In this document: one piece after another, positions 1 to 8,311 of the stretch
Numbering within the stretch: the first letter of the stretch is position 1
Layout: the number at the start of each line of letters is the position of its first letter
Assembly (NCBI GenBank): GCA_016218375.1
Contig: JACREG010000004.1
Location: 1-36,718, forward strand
Direction: 5' to 3'
DNA length: 36,718 nucleotides
DNA from: Gammaproteobacteria bacterium
GTDB taxonomy: Bacteria > Pseudomonadota > Gammaproteobacteria > Thiohalobacterales > Thiohalobacteraceae
Made by a program: the position numbers and the translations under genes
Notes under the pieces: model-generated
The model's database searches: none
What the model saw: the letters and a program-made list of their open reading frames with translations, nothing else
What the model was told of the DNA's origin: nothing

Positions 1-885
1 CACGGGCGTCTGGCCAAGCGCGGCGTCATCGCCGTGATGCCGTCGGTGACGGATTTCCCCTACAGCACGCGCGTCGTCTCAGAGATCACCGAGTCCAACG
101 GCTCCAGCTCGATGGCCTCCGTGTGCGGCAGCTCGCTGGCATTGATGGATGCCGGTGTACCGTTGAAGGCGCCGGTTGCCGGTGTGGCCATGGGCCTGAT
201 CAAGGAAGGCGACAAGTTTGCGGTGCTCACCGACATCATGGGCGACGAGGATCACCTCGGCGACATGGACTTCAAGGTGGCCGGTACGACCAATGGCGTG
301 ACCGCGCTGCAGATGGACATCAAGATCGACGGTATCACCAAGGAAATCATGGAGACCGCGCTGGCCCAAGCTCACGATGCGCGTCTGCATATCCTCGACA
401 AGATGAGTGCCGCGCTCTCCGCGCCGCGCACGGAAATGTCCAAGTTCGCGCCGCGCTACACCACCATGAAGATCAATCCGGATCGCATCCGCGACGTGAT
501 CGGCAAGGGCGGTGCGACCATCCGCGCCATCACCGAAGAGACCGGCACCAGCATCGACATCACCGACGATGGCACGGTCAAGATCGCTTCGGTGGACGCC
601 GCCGCCGGTGAAGAGGCCAAGCGCCGCATCGAGCAGCTCACCGCGGACGTGACCGTCGGCACCATCTACGAAGGTAAGGTCGCCAAGCTGATGGACTTCG
701 GTGCCTTCGTCACTATCCTGCCGGGTAAGGACGGGCTGGTACACATCTCGCAGATCTGCGACGAGCGCGTGCAGAACGTCAGCGACAAGCTGGCCGAAGG
801 CGACATCGTCAAGGTCAAGGTGCTGGAAGTCGACAAGCAGGGCCGCATCCGTCTCAGCATGAAGGCGGTCGCCGAAGAGGCGTGA
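1..885 (+). CDS. pnp: Polyribonucleotide nucleotidyltransferase (PNPase), C-terminal part; 5' truncated by window edge
   Basis: Frame is open from base 1 ([21 protein letters not shown]...). KH domain ([20 protein letters not shown]) followed by S1 domain ([33 protein letters not shown]). Confidence 0.97.
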   Translation, partial: HGRLAKRGVIAVMPSVTDFPYSTRVVSEITESNGSSSMASVCGSSLALMDAGVPLKAPVAGVAMGLIKEGDKFAVLTDIMGDEDHLGDMDFKVAGTTNGVTALQMDIKIDGITKEIMETALAQAHDARLHILDKMSAALSAPRTEMSKFAPRYTTMKINPDRIRDVIGKGGATIRAITEETGTSIDITDDGTVKIASVDAAAGEEAKRRIEQLTADVTVGTIYEGKVAKLMDFGAFVTILPGKDGLVHISQICDERVQNVSDKLAEGDIVKVKVLEVDKQGRIRLSMKAVAEEA

Positions 886-902
886 CGCATACTCCACGCT
901 GA

Positions 903-930
903 AAAAAAGGGGCCTCGCGGCCCCTTTTTT
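903..930. terminator. Bidirectional rho-independent terminator between pnp and the converging transglycosylase gene
   Basis: AAAAAAGGGGCC-TCGC-GGCCCCTTTTTT: 12-bp perfect stem including A/T tracts on both sides, 4-nt loop, between two convergent CDSs. Confidence 0.93.
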
Positions 931-952
931 GTTGGGTGCAATTCCCCGAGTT

Positions 953-2527
953 TCAGTCCGCGGAGGGGATGCGTAATTGTTGCCCCGGGCGGATCACCGA
1001 ACGTGCGTGCATATTATTCGCTGCGAGCAGATCGTTTAGCCGTATCCGGTATGCGCTTGCGATCTTGAAGGGTGTGTCGCCCGCGCTAACGCGGTGGGTA
1101 GTGCTGGCCGTTGCGATCTTATTGAGCGAGTCCGTTGTGTGCGTGCCGGGCAGTTTGAGCACCTGGCCAATGCGTAGCGGTGCGCCCCGCGCACTCAGAC
1201 CGTTATGCGCACTCAGCGTTTTCACCGTGGTGCCGTAGCGACGCGCGATCGTCCACAGGCTGTCGCCTTGTGCAACGCGGTGGATGCGGCTGGATTTGAT
1301 GGGGGTGCCATGGGACGTTTCCACGCGTGCCACCGCAGTGTCGGGCGGCGCAGTGAACTCGGGTACGTAGTTCTTTGCCGGAACCCAGACCGTGATGCCG
1401 GCCGGCAGTTTGCTTTTGCCCTTGAGCGCGCGGTCCGACCAGCCGGGATTGAGATCGGCCAGTGCCAGCAGATCCGTGCCCATCTGTTTGCGAATGTCGT
1501 GCGCATACAGCGCGTGCTTGAGGGTGACGGGCTTGGCCGCCAGCGGGGCCTGGAAGCGCACGCCCTCGGGGAAATATTTGTCCGGAGACTTGGCGATGCG
1601 GCGCACGGCGAGGAATTCCGGATAGAAGTTGCGCGACGAAAAACCGAAAGACGGTGCATCGTAGTCGCGCACAATGCGCGCGAAGTCGTTGCCGAAACGC
1701 GCTTGGGCGCGGTTCATACTGCCGATGCCGTGGTTATAGGACGTTACGGCGAGCGGCCAATTGCCCAGTGATCGATAGGCGCCGGCGAAATAACCCGCCG
1801 CGCCTTGCGCCGCCGTGACCGGGTTGAGGCGCTCGTCGACCGTGGTGCCGACCGTCATGTAGGAGCGCGCGGTGGACGGCATGAATTGCCACATGCCGGC
1901 GGCGCCGACCGAAGAACGCGCGCCGATCTGAAACGAGGATTCGACGTGCGGCAAGTAAGCCAGATCTTCCGGCAGACCGCGGGCGCGGAAAACCGCGCGG
2001 AAAACTTGATCGTAACGACCGCTGATTTCCAGGCCGCGCAGGAAACGTTCGCGCGTGCCGCGTTGCGAGCGTACCCGCTCGGCCGCACCCTTGATCTTGC
2101 CGCTGCCGTAGGTGATGGCGTTGGCCAGGCGCTGTTCCGTTTTCGTCAGGGCTTGGCTGCGGGCCTTCTTGACCGACAGTTGGGAAAGTTCGGCGATCAG
2201 CTGGTTTTCCTGCTCGCGCACCCAGGCGCGCTGGCCGCTGGTCAGACCTTCGGCGACCGGGCCGGGGATATCGACGACGCGGTAAACGACGCCCAGATAT
2301 TCGTCGTCGTGCAGTGCGACCTGTTCGCGGGACCAGTCGGCGAATACTTTGCACCAGAAATCGACGGCGGGTTCGAGACCGCTCGGCAGCGGGAAGGGAT
2401 TCTGTGTTTTGACTTGGCTATTGGCGTTGTCGGGTGCGGCAGAGGCGAAGCAGGGCAGGAACATCAGCAGCGCGGCGATCGCAGCCCCGCCCATAACCCT
2501 TTTGCAGGTGCTCCGGATAGCGTCCAA
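953..2527 (-). CDS. Membrane-bound lytic murein transglycosylase, MltD-like (SLT domain plus C-terminal LysM repeats)
   Basis: SLT motif ...LAYLPHVESSFQIGARSSVGAAGMWQFMPSTARSYM...; two LysM modules (IHRVAQGDSLWTIARRYGTTVKTLSAHNGL; THRVSAGDTPFKIASAYRIRLNDLLAANNM); N-terminal signal-like segment. TTG start preceded by AGGGGGG. Confidence 0.9.
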   Translation of the reverse strand: MDAIRSTCKRVMGGAAIAALLMFLPCFASAAPDNANSQVKTQNPFPLPSGLEPAVDFWCKVFADWSREQVALHDDEYLGVVYRVVDIPGPVAEGLTSGQRAWVREQENQLIAELSQLSVKKARSQALTKTEQRLANAITYGSGKIKGAAERVRSQRGTRERFLRGLEISGRYDQVFRAVFRARGLPEDLAYLPHVESSFQIGARSSVGAAGMWQFMPSTARSYMTVGTTVDERLNPVTAAQGAAGYFAGAYRSLGNWPLAVTSYNHGIGSMNRAQARFGNDFARIVRDYDAPSFGFSSRNFYPEFLAVRRIAKSPDKYFPEGVRFQAPLAAKPVTLKHALYAHDIRKQMGTDLLALADLNPGWSDRALKGKSKLPAGITVWVPAKNYVPEFTAPPDTAVARVETSHGTPIKSSRIHRVAQGDSLWTIARRYGTTVKTLSAHNGLSARGAPLRIGQVLKLPGTHTTDSLNKIATASTTHRVSAGDTPFKIASAYRIRLNDLLAANNMHARSVIRPGQQLRIPSAD

Positions 2528-2650
2528 GTTGACCCCCCTTCTTTGGTACTGTTCCGGTCGATGCGCAATTGGACTGATCGAACGGAATACTAAGCTATCG
2601 GCGGGCCGACCGCCATACTTAGGAACGCGCGCGGCGTGCTGTGATGTCTT

Positions 2651-5590
2651 TCACAGTGTGCTTGGGTTGTTGTCGTTATCCCAGGCGGCACGACGACACA
2701 CACCCTGCATCGGACAATGACGGCAACTGTCGGGATCGCCCCAGGCCGGCAGTGCCTGGCCCGCCAGCAGCGCGCTGTGGGTTGCGGCAAGACGCGCGGC
2801 CACCGCATCGCGCAATTCCATGACCGCCGCGCCGCTCAATTGGCCGGCGCTGCGCACCGTTTGTTTGTCCAGTTGCAGATACTCCACGTGTTCGACGGCG
2901 CTTGTGCCGAGCAGGGCATACATCGGCAATTGCACCGCCTCGCCGGCATCGATAGCGGCTTGCGCGGGAATATAGCCGGTTTTGTAGTCGACGATGGCCC
3001 GATGCTGTCCATCGCTGTCGATGCGATCCAGCCGCCCTTTCAGCGTCAAGCCGTTTTCCAGCGGACGTTCGAGTTGCGCCTCCACCTGCTCTACACGCCA
3101 GTTCGCCGCACGCGCGATTTGCCAGTCGATATAGTCGGGAATCAAGACCAGCCAGCGCTTGAGCCAGCCGCGATGCTGGAAGTTGTCTTCCAGGTCGCGG
3201 GCGAACACGGCGTGCGCAATGCGTTGCAGCAGATCAATGGCCGCGTCGCGCGTGGCCGCGCTGAACGCTTGGGTGAACGGTCCGGGCAGATGCTCGACGT
3301 TGCCGTGGAAGGCCTCCAGACAACGGTGCACGCGTTCGCCGTAGTCGGATTTCTGCAAACGCTCGCGCACCTCGTCCGGCGGCGAGAGGCGCAGACCGTC
3401 GGCGGCGAAATAGCGATACGGGCAGTCGATGAGGTGTTGATGACTGCTGGCGCTGACGGTGGCGGGCAACAAGTCCGCGGGCAGACGCGGTCGCGGCCGC
3501 GTGGGCGGCGCGGGCAACGGCGCGGCATCGGCGGGTGCGACCGCGCCCTGTTCGGAGACGGTCAGTGCCTTGAGTTCGATGTCCTCCAGCGAACGCCCGT
3601 AGGCGAGCCGATGCAGCGACTCCAAGGCTTCCAGCCAAGGGCTCGGCAACACCGGCTCGCCCTGTTCCTCGCGGCGCCAGGTCAGCAGTATCTGCGGTGC
3701 GCTCTCCAACAGATGCCGGAACTGATAACGGCGCAGATCGAGGCGCTGCTCCCAGGTGGGCAAACCGAGTTCGCGGCGCACGCCGGCGTTGAAGAAGGCG
3801 CTGATGCGATCCTTGCCGGGCAGGTGTTCGCGATCGCAGGCGCCGCACACGAGCGCATCGAAATGCAGCGACTGACTTTGTTCCAGCGTCAGCAATTGCA
3901 CCGGACCGTTGGCCAGGCTGGGGCGAAAGGTTTTGTCTTCCAGCGCGCGGCCGAACCAAGTGCGGAATTCCCGCCAGCTCAAGCTCAGCGGCAGGGTTTG
4001 CGCGGCGGCATCCAGTTCTTCCCAGAGTGCCAGGATGCGTTGACCGGCGTCGTCGCCATCCAGGCTGGTCCAGACGCCGAGGGTGGTCAGGCTATCGCGC
4101 AGCGTGGCGAGATACATGCGAGCCGGATGTGCTCTGTTCAGCATGCGCAGCAGCGGACGGGCGGCGGTCGCGAGACGATCGAGCAAGGCGTGCAAGGGTT
4201 CGACTATGGCCGGCGGCCAGTCCAGACGATGCCGACGGTATTCGATATGCCGCCGATAACGCTCCAGACCGCGGGCGATGTTCTCGTGCTGAATGATGTC
4301 GTGTTCCAGGCGATAGACCGTGGCGAGGTGCGCACTGCGCGTGGCCTCCGCGCAGGCACAGGACGACTTGAGGAAATCCAACAACGGCTGATGCGCGAAA
4401 TCCTCTTCCATGCTTTGCAGCCAGCGTTCCACGCAAGCGGCCGCGCTGGTGGTGGACAACGCCCAACCACCGGCGTCCTGCAATACGATGCCGGCGCGTT
4501 CCAGCAGTGCGCGCACGCGCCGCGCCAGACGCCGATCCTCGGTGACGATGCCGATGCGCTGTTTGCCGGCCAGCAGCCAGCGGCGCACTTGCAGATCGAT
4601 GGCGCGTGCCTCCTGTTCGGCGGAGTCCGCGGCCAGCGTGCCGAGTTTGTCTGGCGCGGGACTGTCGGCGTTCGCACTCGCCAGGGCCGCGGCGCGTGTG
4701 CGCAGGTCTGCGTCGTCGTGCGGATACACGCTGTCCAGAAAGGTGCGGATGGCATTGTTATCGGCATTGTCATCGGCGCGGTATTGCGCCGTGCCCAGCG
4801 TGAGGATGTCGTTCAGCGCGCGGTCGGCCAGGGTGTGTTGTGCGGGGAGATTGCCGTGCAGCAGCCACTCGGCACGCCCGGCGTGCAGGCGCGCGGTAAT
4901 CCACTCGTGTTCCGCGGGTGTGAATGTCTGTAATCCGACCAGGATGTAGAAGGGTTCGTCTTCGCGCAGTGGATGTTGTCGTTGTAGCTTGTGCAGATAA
5001 TGCGTGCCGGGGTCGGGGCGATGCAGCGCGGCGGTCTGTTCCTGCCAGGCGCGCCATAGGCGATGCACAATCTGCGCCTCGCGATTGAGCGCGGCCGGTG
5101 CCGAGCCATCGATGCGATAGCCTTTGGCCAAACGTTCGGCCAGGGCCGGCGCGGTCTCCGGCAATTCGGCGCGATGCAGGGTGAGTTCGTCGAACAATTC
5201 CAACAGGCTGTCGGCGAGGCGCCAGGGATCGTCCTCGCCGAACAGGCCGCTGTGCTGACGCAAGGCATCGACCAGTAACAGATGCCGGGCGGGATCGCTC
5301 AAGGGCGGATCGGTGTCGGGGCTATCGGGACTGCCGTTCTCAATGCCGTTATCGATGCCGTTATCGATCCAGGCGCGCAGCGTCAGGATGCGCAATCCCA
5401 GCAGCGCGGGATGTCCCCGCGCCTGCGCGAGTGCGCTGATCTGCACGCGCAGTGCGCGGCTCGCCAGACTGTCGGCCACCAGCACGACCACGCGGGAGAG
5501 ATCGGGACACTGTGCCGCGGCGTGGTACAGGCAACGCTCGGCGGCGCGCGCCAGCAAGTCCTCGCTGTAGGCATGGAGGAAGAGGCTCAT
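2651..5590 (-). CDS. PD-(D/E)XK nuclease family protein, AddB-like 'probable DNA repair protein'
   Basis: C-terminal nuclease core GRLDRIDSDGQHRAIVDYKTG, and an AddB-type Fe-S Cys arrangement (LIDCPYRYFA ... CRHCPMQGVC). Long degenerate helicase-like N-terminal part without a visible Walker A. Confidence 0.83.
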   Translation of the reverse strand: MSLFLHAYSEDLLARAAERCLYHAAAQCPDLSRVVVLVADSLASRALRVQISALAQARGHPALLGLRILTLRAWIDNGIDNGIENGSPDSPDTDPPLSDPARHLLLVDALRQHSGLFGEDDPWRLADSLLELFDELTLHRAELPETAPALAERLAKGYRIDGSAPAALNREAQIVHRLWRAWQEQTAALHRPDPGTHYLHKLQRQHPLREDEPFYILVGLQTFTPAEHEWITARLHAGRAEWLLHGNLPAQHTLADRALNDILTLGTAQYRADDNADNNAIRTFLDSVYPHDDADLRTRAAALASANADSPAPDKLGTLAADSAEQEARAIDLQVRRWLLAGKQRIGIVTEDRRLARRVRALLERAGIVLQDAGGWALSTTSAAACVERWLQSMEEDFAHQPLLDFLKSSCACAEATRSAHLATVYRLEHDIIQHENIARGLERYRRHIEYRRHRLDWPPAIVEPLHALLDRLATAARPLLRMLNRAHPARMYLATLRDSLTTLGVWTSLDGDDAGQRILALWEELDAAAQTLPLSLSWREFRTWFGRALEDKTFRPSLANGPVQLLTLEQSQSLHFDALVCGACDREHLPGKDRISAFFNAGVRRELGLPTWEQRLDLRRYQFRHLLESAPQILLTWRREEQGEPVLPSPWLEALESLHRLAYGRSLEDIELKALTVSEQGAVAPADAAPLPAPPTRPRPRLPADLLPATVSASSHQHLIDCPYRYFAADGLRLSPPDEVRERLQKSDYGERVHRCLEAFHGNVEHLPGPFTQAFSAATRDAAIDLLQRIAHAVFARDLEDNFQHRGWLKRWLVLIPDYIDWQIARAANWRVEQVEAQLERPLENGLTLKGRLDRIDSDGQHRAIVDYKTGYIPAQAAIDAGEAVQLPMYALLGTSAVEHVEYLQLDKQTVRSAGQLSGAAVMELRDAVAARLAATHSALLAGQALPAWGDPDSCRHCPMQGVCRRAAWDNDNNPSTL

Positions 5591-5678
5591 GTGGCTTTGC
5601 GTTGCGACTGTGCTGCCCTGGGGGTCTGCCTGGGGGCTATCTGGCGGCTACCTGGCGGGACTGCCTGGGCGCGCGTGT

Positions 5679-6002
5679 TCAGCGTTGCAGGTCTTTGAGC
5701 TTGTCGGACTTGCCGTTCCAGTTATCCGCGTCGGGCGGCGCGTCTTTTTTCTGGGTAATGACCGGCCAGCCTTGCGCCAGCTCGGCGTTCAATTCCAGAA
5801 AGTGCTCCTGGCCGGAGGGGATGTCGTCCTCGGGGAAGATGGCCTCGGCCGGACACTCGGGTTCGCACAGGGTGCAGTCGATGCATTCCTCGGGATCGAT
5901 GACCAGGAAATTCGGACCCTCGTGGAAACAATCCACCGGGCAGACTTCGACGCAATCGGTGTATTTACACTTGATGCAGTTTTCGGTGACGACAAAGGTC
6001 AT
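5679..6002 (-). CDS. fdxA: 7Fe ferredoxin (FdxA type)
   Basis: [55 protein letters not shown]; both Cys clusters present. Start chosen at the internal ATG (CAT at 6000-6002). Confidence 0.95.
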   Translation of the reverse strand: MTFVVTENCIKCKYTDCVEVCPVDCFHEGPNFLVIDPEECIDCTLCEPECPAEAIFPEDDIPSGQEHFLELNAELAQGWPVITQKKDAPPDADNWNGKSDKLKDLQR

Positions 6003-6159
6003 GGCGGGCTCCCGCAACAGGCTGCGATGAATGGAAATACCGACACGCGGTGCCGGTCGCCGTTGGAGGCCTAATGATAGGGATTGGTCGGGGCTTTGGC
6101 GAGGGTGGATCGCTATCGGGATTCGGGCCGGGACTGTGACCGGAACTGGCGCCGGGTGT

Positions 6160-7254
6160 TCAGGCGCGGCTTTGGTTGACCGCCGGCGGGGCGGTCGCTT
6201 CGTCGCTGGCCACTTCGACGCGGTTGCGCCCAGCGTGCTTGGCGCGGTACAGGGCATCGTCGGCTGCGGCGAGCAAGGTGTCGGGATTGTCGCTGCCGCG
6301 TGGGTTCATGTTGGCGATGCCGATGCTCAGGGTGATCTTGTCGGACACCTTGGATGCGTCGTGGCGCACGTTCAGGCGCGATACGGCCTCGCGCATCTTT
6401 TCGGCGACGCGCAGCGTACCTTCCGTGTCGGTCTCGGGCAGAATGACCGCGAACTCCTCGCCGCCGTAGCGCGCGACGAGATCCGAGGGGCGGTGCACGA
6501 TGCGCGCCAGCGCCAGGGCCACGCTCTTGAGACAATCGTCGCCGGCCTGATGACCGTAGGTGTCGTTGAACAGCTTGAAATAATCGATGTCGATCATGAT
6601 CAGCGACAGCTCGGCGCAGTTGCGCAGGGCACGCTGCCATTCCTGTTCGAGCGTCTTGTCGAACTGACGGCGATTGGAAATACCGGTGAGTCCATCCAGC
6701 GACGACAGGCGTTGCAGTTCGCGGTTGCTTTCCTCCAACTGGGCGTTGCTGGTTTCCAGTTGGTTTTGCAGATCGCGCAGCGCTTGGTAGGCGGCATCGC
6801 GTTCCAATTGCGCCAGATAGCTGCGGGAGTGAGCGCGGATACGCGCGACCAGCTCGACCTTGTCGGGCAGTTTGACCAGGTAATCGTTGGCGCCGTTGTG
6901 GAAGGCCTCGCTCTTGATGGCCGGGTCGTCCTTGGTCGACAGCACGATGATCGGCACGTCGCGGGTCGCTGGATTGGTGCGGTAGAAACGCACCAGCATC
7001 ATGCCATCGACTTCCGGCATGACCAGATCCTGCAAGATGGTCGTTGCCTTGATGGTGATGGCGGTTTGAATGGCCTCGCGCGGATCGGCGCAATAATGAA
7101 AGTCGATATCCGTCTCGTCGACCAGCATGCGCCGAATGCCCTCGGCGACCATGGCCTGGTCGTCGACCAGCAGCACCACGGCGCGGCGTTTGGGCATGGC
7201 GGTATCGCTCTGTTGGTCTTTGCGGGTCTCGTTCATCTGCGAAATCCGAATCAC
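6160..7254 (-). CDS. wspR: Response regulator with GGDEF output (diguanylate cyclase), WspR-like
   Basis: Receiver domain ([17 protein letters not shown]...[15 protein letters not shown]...LSTKDD), coiled coil, GGDEF (RYGGEEF) with I-site RPSD five residues upstream. Last gene of the Wsp-ordered operon. Confidence 0.92.
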   Translation of the reverse strand: MIRISQMNETRKDQQSDTAMPKRRAVVLLVDDQAMVAEGIRRMLVDETDIDFHYCADPREAIQTAITIKATTILQDLVMPEVDGMMLVRFYRTNPATRDVPIIVLSTKDDPAIKSEAFHNGANDYLVKLPDKVELVARIRAHSRSYLAQLERDAAYQALRDLQNQLETSNAQLEESNRELQRLSSLDGLTGISNRRQFDKTLEQEWQRALRNCAELSLIMIDIDYFKLFNDTYGHQAGDDCLKSVALALARIVHRPSDLVARYGGEEFAVILPETDTEGTLRVAEKMREAVSRLNVRHDASKVSDKITLSIGIANMNPRGSDNPDTLLAAADDALYRAKHAGRNRVEVASDEATAPPAVNQSRA

Positions 7255-8300
7255 TACGCCGTTAACGGCCGACGCAGGGATTTCAGTAGGGCCGGTCCGA
7301 TGGCATCAAGTCCCAGGATATCGACCGCGGCGCCCAATTCTGCAGCCGCCTTGGGCATGCCGTAAATGGCGCTGCTGGCCTGATCCTGGGCGATGGTGTG
7401 GGCGCCGGCCTGGCGCAGGCTGAGCAGGCCGGTGCCGCCGTCCCGGCCCATGCCGGTCAGCAGAACGCCCACCGAATGGCCGCGCCAGTAGCGCGCCATG
7501 CTCTCGAAGAACACATTGACCGACGGGCGGTAGGCGTAATCGGCCGGCTCCGGGGTGTAGTCCAGGCGGCCGTCCGTGGTGACGATCAGGTGATCTTCGC
7601 GGCCGGCGATCAGCACATGGCCAGGGCTGGGGCGGTCGCCCGGCTGCGCCAAACGCACCGACAAGGCCGTTTGTTCGTCCAGCCATTCCGCGAAGCTGTG
7701 GGCAAACTCTTTGTCCACATGCTGAATGACGATAATCGCCGCCGGCAGATCGGCCGGCAGCGGCGCCAACAGGGTTTTCAACGCGGCCGGCCCGCCGGTG
7801 GACGCGCCAATGGCGATCAGCGGCGGACAACGCCCGGGGACCATGCAGGGATTCGGCGGCTCCGGCGTTACCGGCGGCGCGCTGCGTTTCGGCGCTTGGA
7901 TCAGGCGTCCGACCATGTCGATCTTGTGCAACAGGGCGGCGTTGCCGGCACCGCTGCCGTCCATGCCGAGGATCGGCGTGTTGATCGCATCCAAGGCGCC
8001 CGCGCCCATGGCCTCGAAGACCTTGGCGGCGTTGCCGGCGACACTCGCGGTGACCACGACGATGGCGCACGGCGCCTTGGCCATGATCTGACGCGTGGCC
8101 TCCACGCCGTCCATGTTGGGCATGATGAGATCCATCAGGATGAGATCCGGACGATCCTCGGTGCTGCGGCGCACCGCTTCGGCGCCGTCTTCCGCGACCC
8201 AGGCGACGTGGTGCCGGCCGCTCTCGGCGATCACCCGACGCAGGCTCTCGGCGGCCAGTTTGGAATCGTTTACAACTGCAACACGCATAGCTGGGCTCAT
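7254..8300 (-). CDS. wspF: Chemotaxis-type protein-glutamate methylesterase CheB, WspF-like
   Basis: REC domain (LMDLIMPNMDGVEATRQIM) plus CheB methylesterase motifs (IGASTGGPAALKTLL; VIQHVDKEFAHSFAEWLDEQT; LLTGMGRDGGTGLLSLRQAG). Confidence 0.95.
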   Translation of the reverse strand: MSPAMRVAVVNDSKLAAESLRRVIAESGRHHVAWVAEDGAEAVRRSTEDRPDLILMDLIMPNMDGVEATRQIMAKAPCAIVVVTASVAGNAAKVFEAMGAGALDAINTPILGMDGSGAGNAALLHKIDMVGRLIQAPKRSAPPVTPEPPNPCMVPGRCPPLIAIGASTGGPAALKTLLAPLPADLPAAIIVIQHVDKEFAHSFAEWLDEQTALSVRLAQPGDRPSPGHVLIAGREDHLIVTTDGRLDYTPEPADYAYRPSVNVFFESMARYWRGHSVGVLLTGMGRDGGTGLLSLRQAGAHTIAQDQASSAIYGMPKAAAELGAAVDILGLDAIGPALLKSLRRPLTA

Positions 8301-8311
8301 TGCTTGTCGAC

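Noticed and set aside
2717-4933. 738-aa plus-strand ORF opposite the AddB-like gene
   Set aside because: Antisense shadow ORF with no recognisable motifs.
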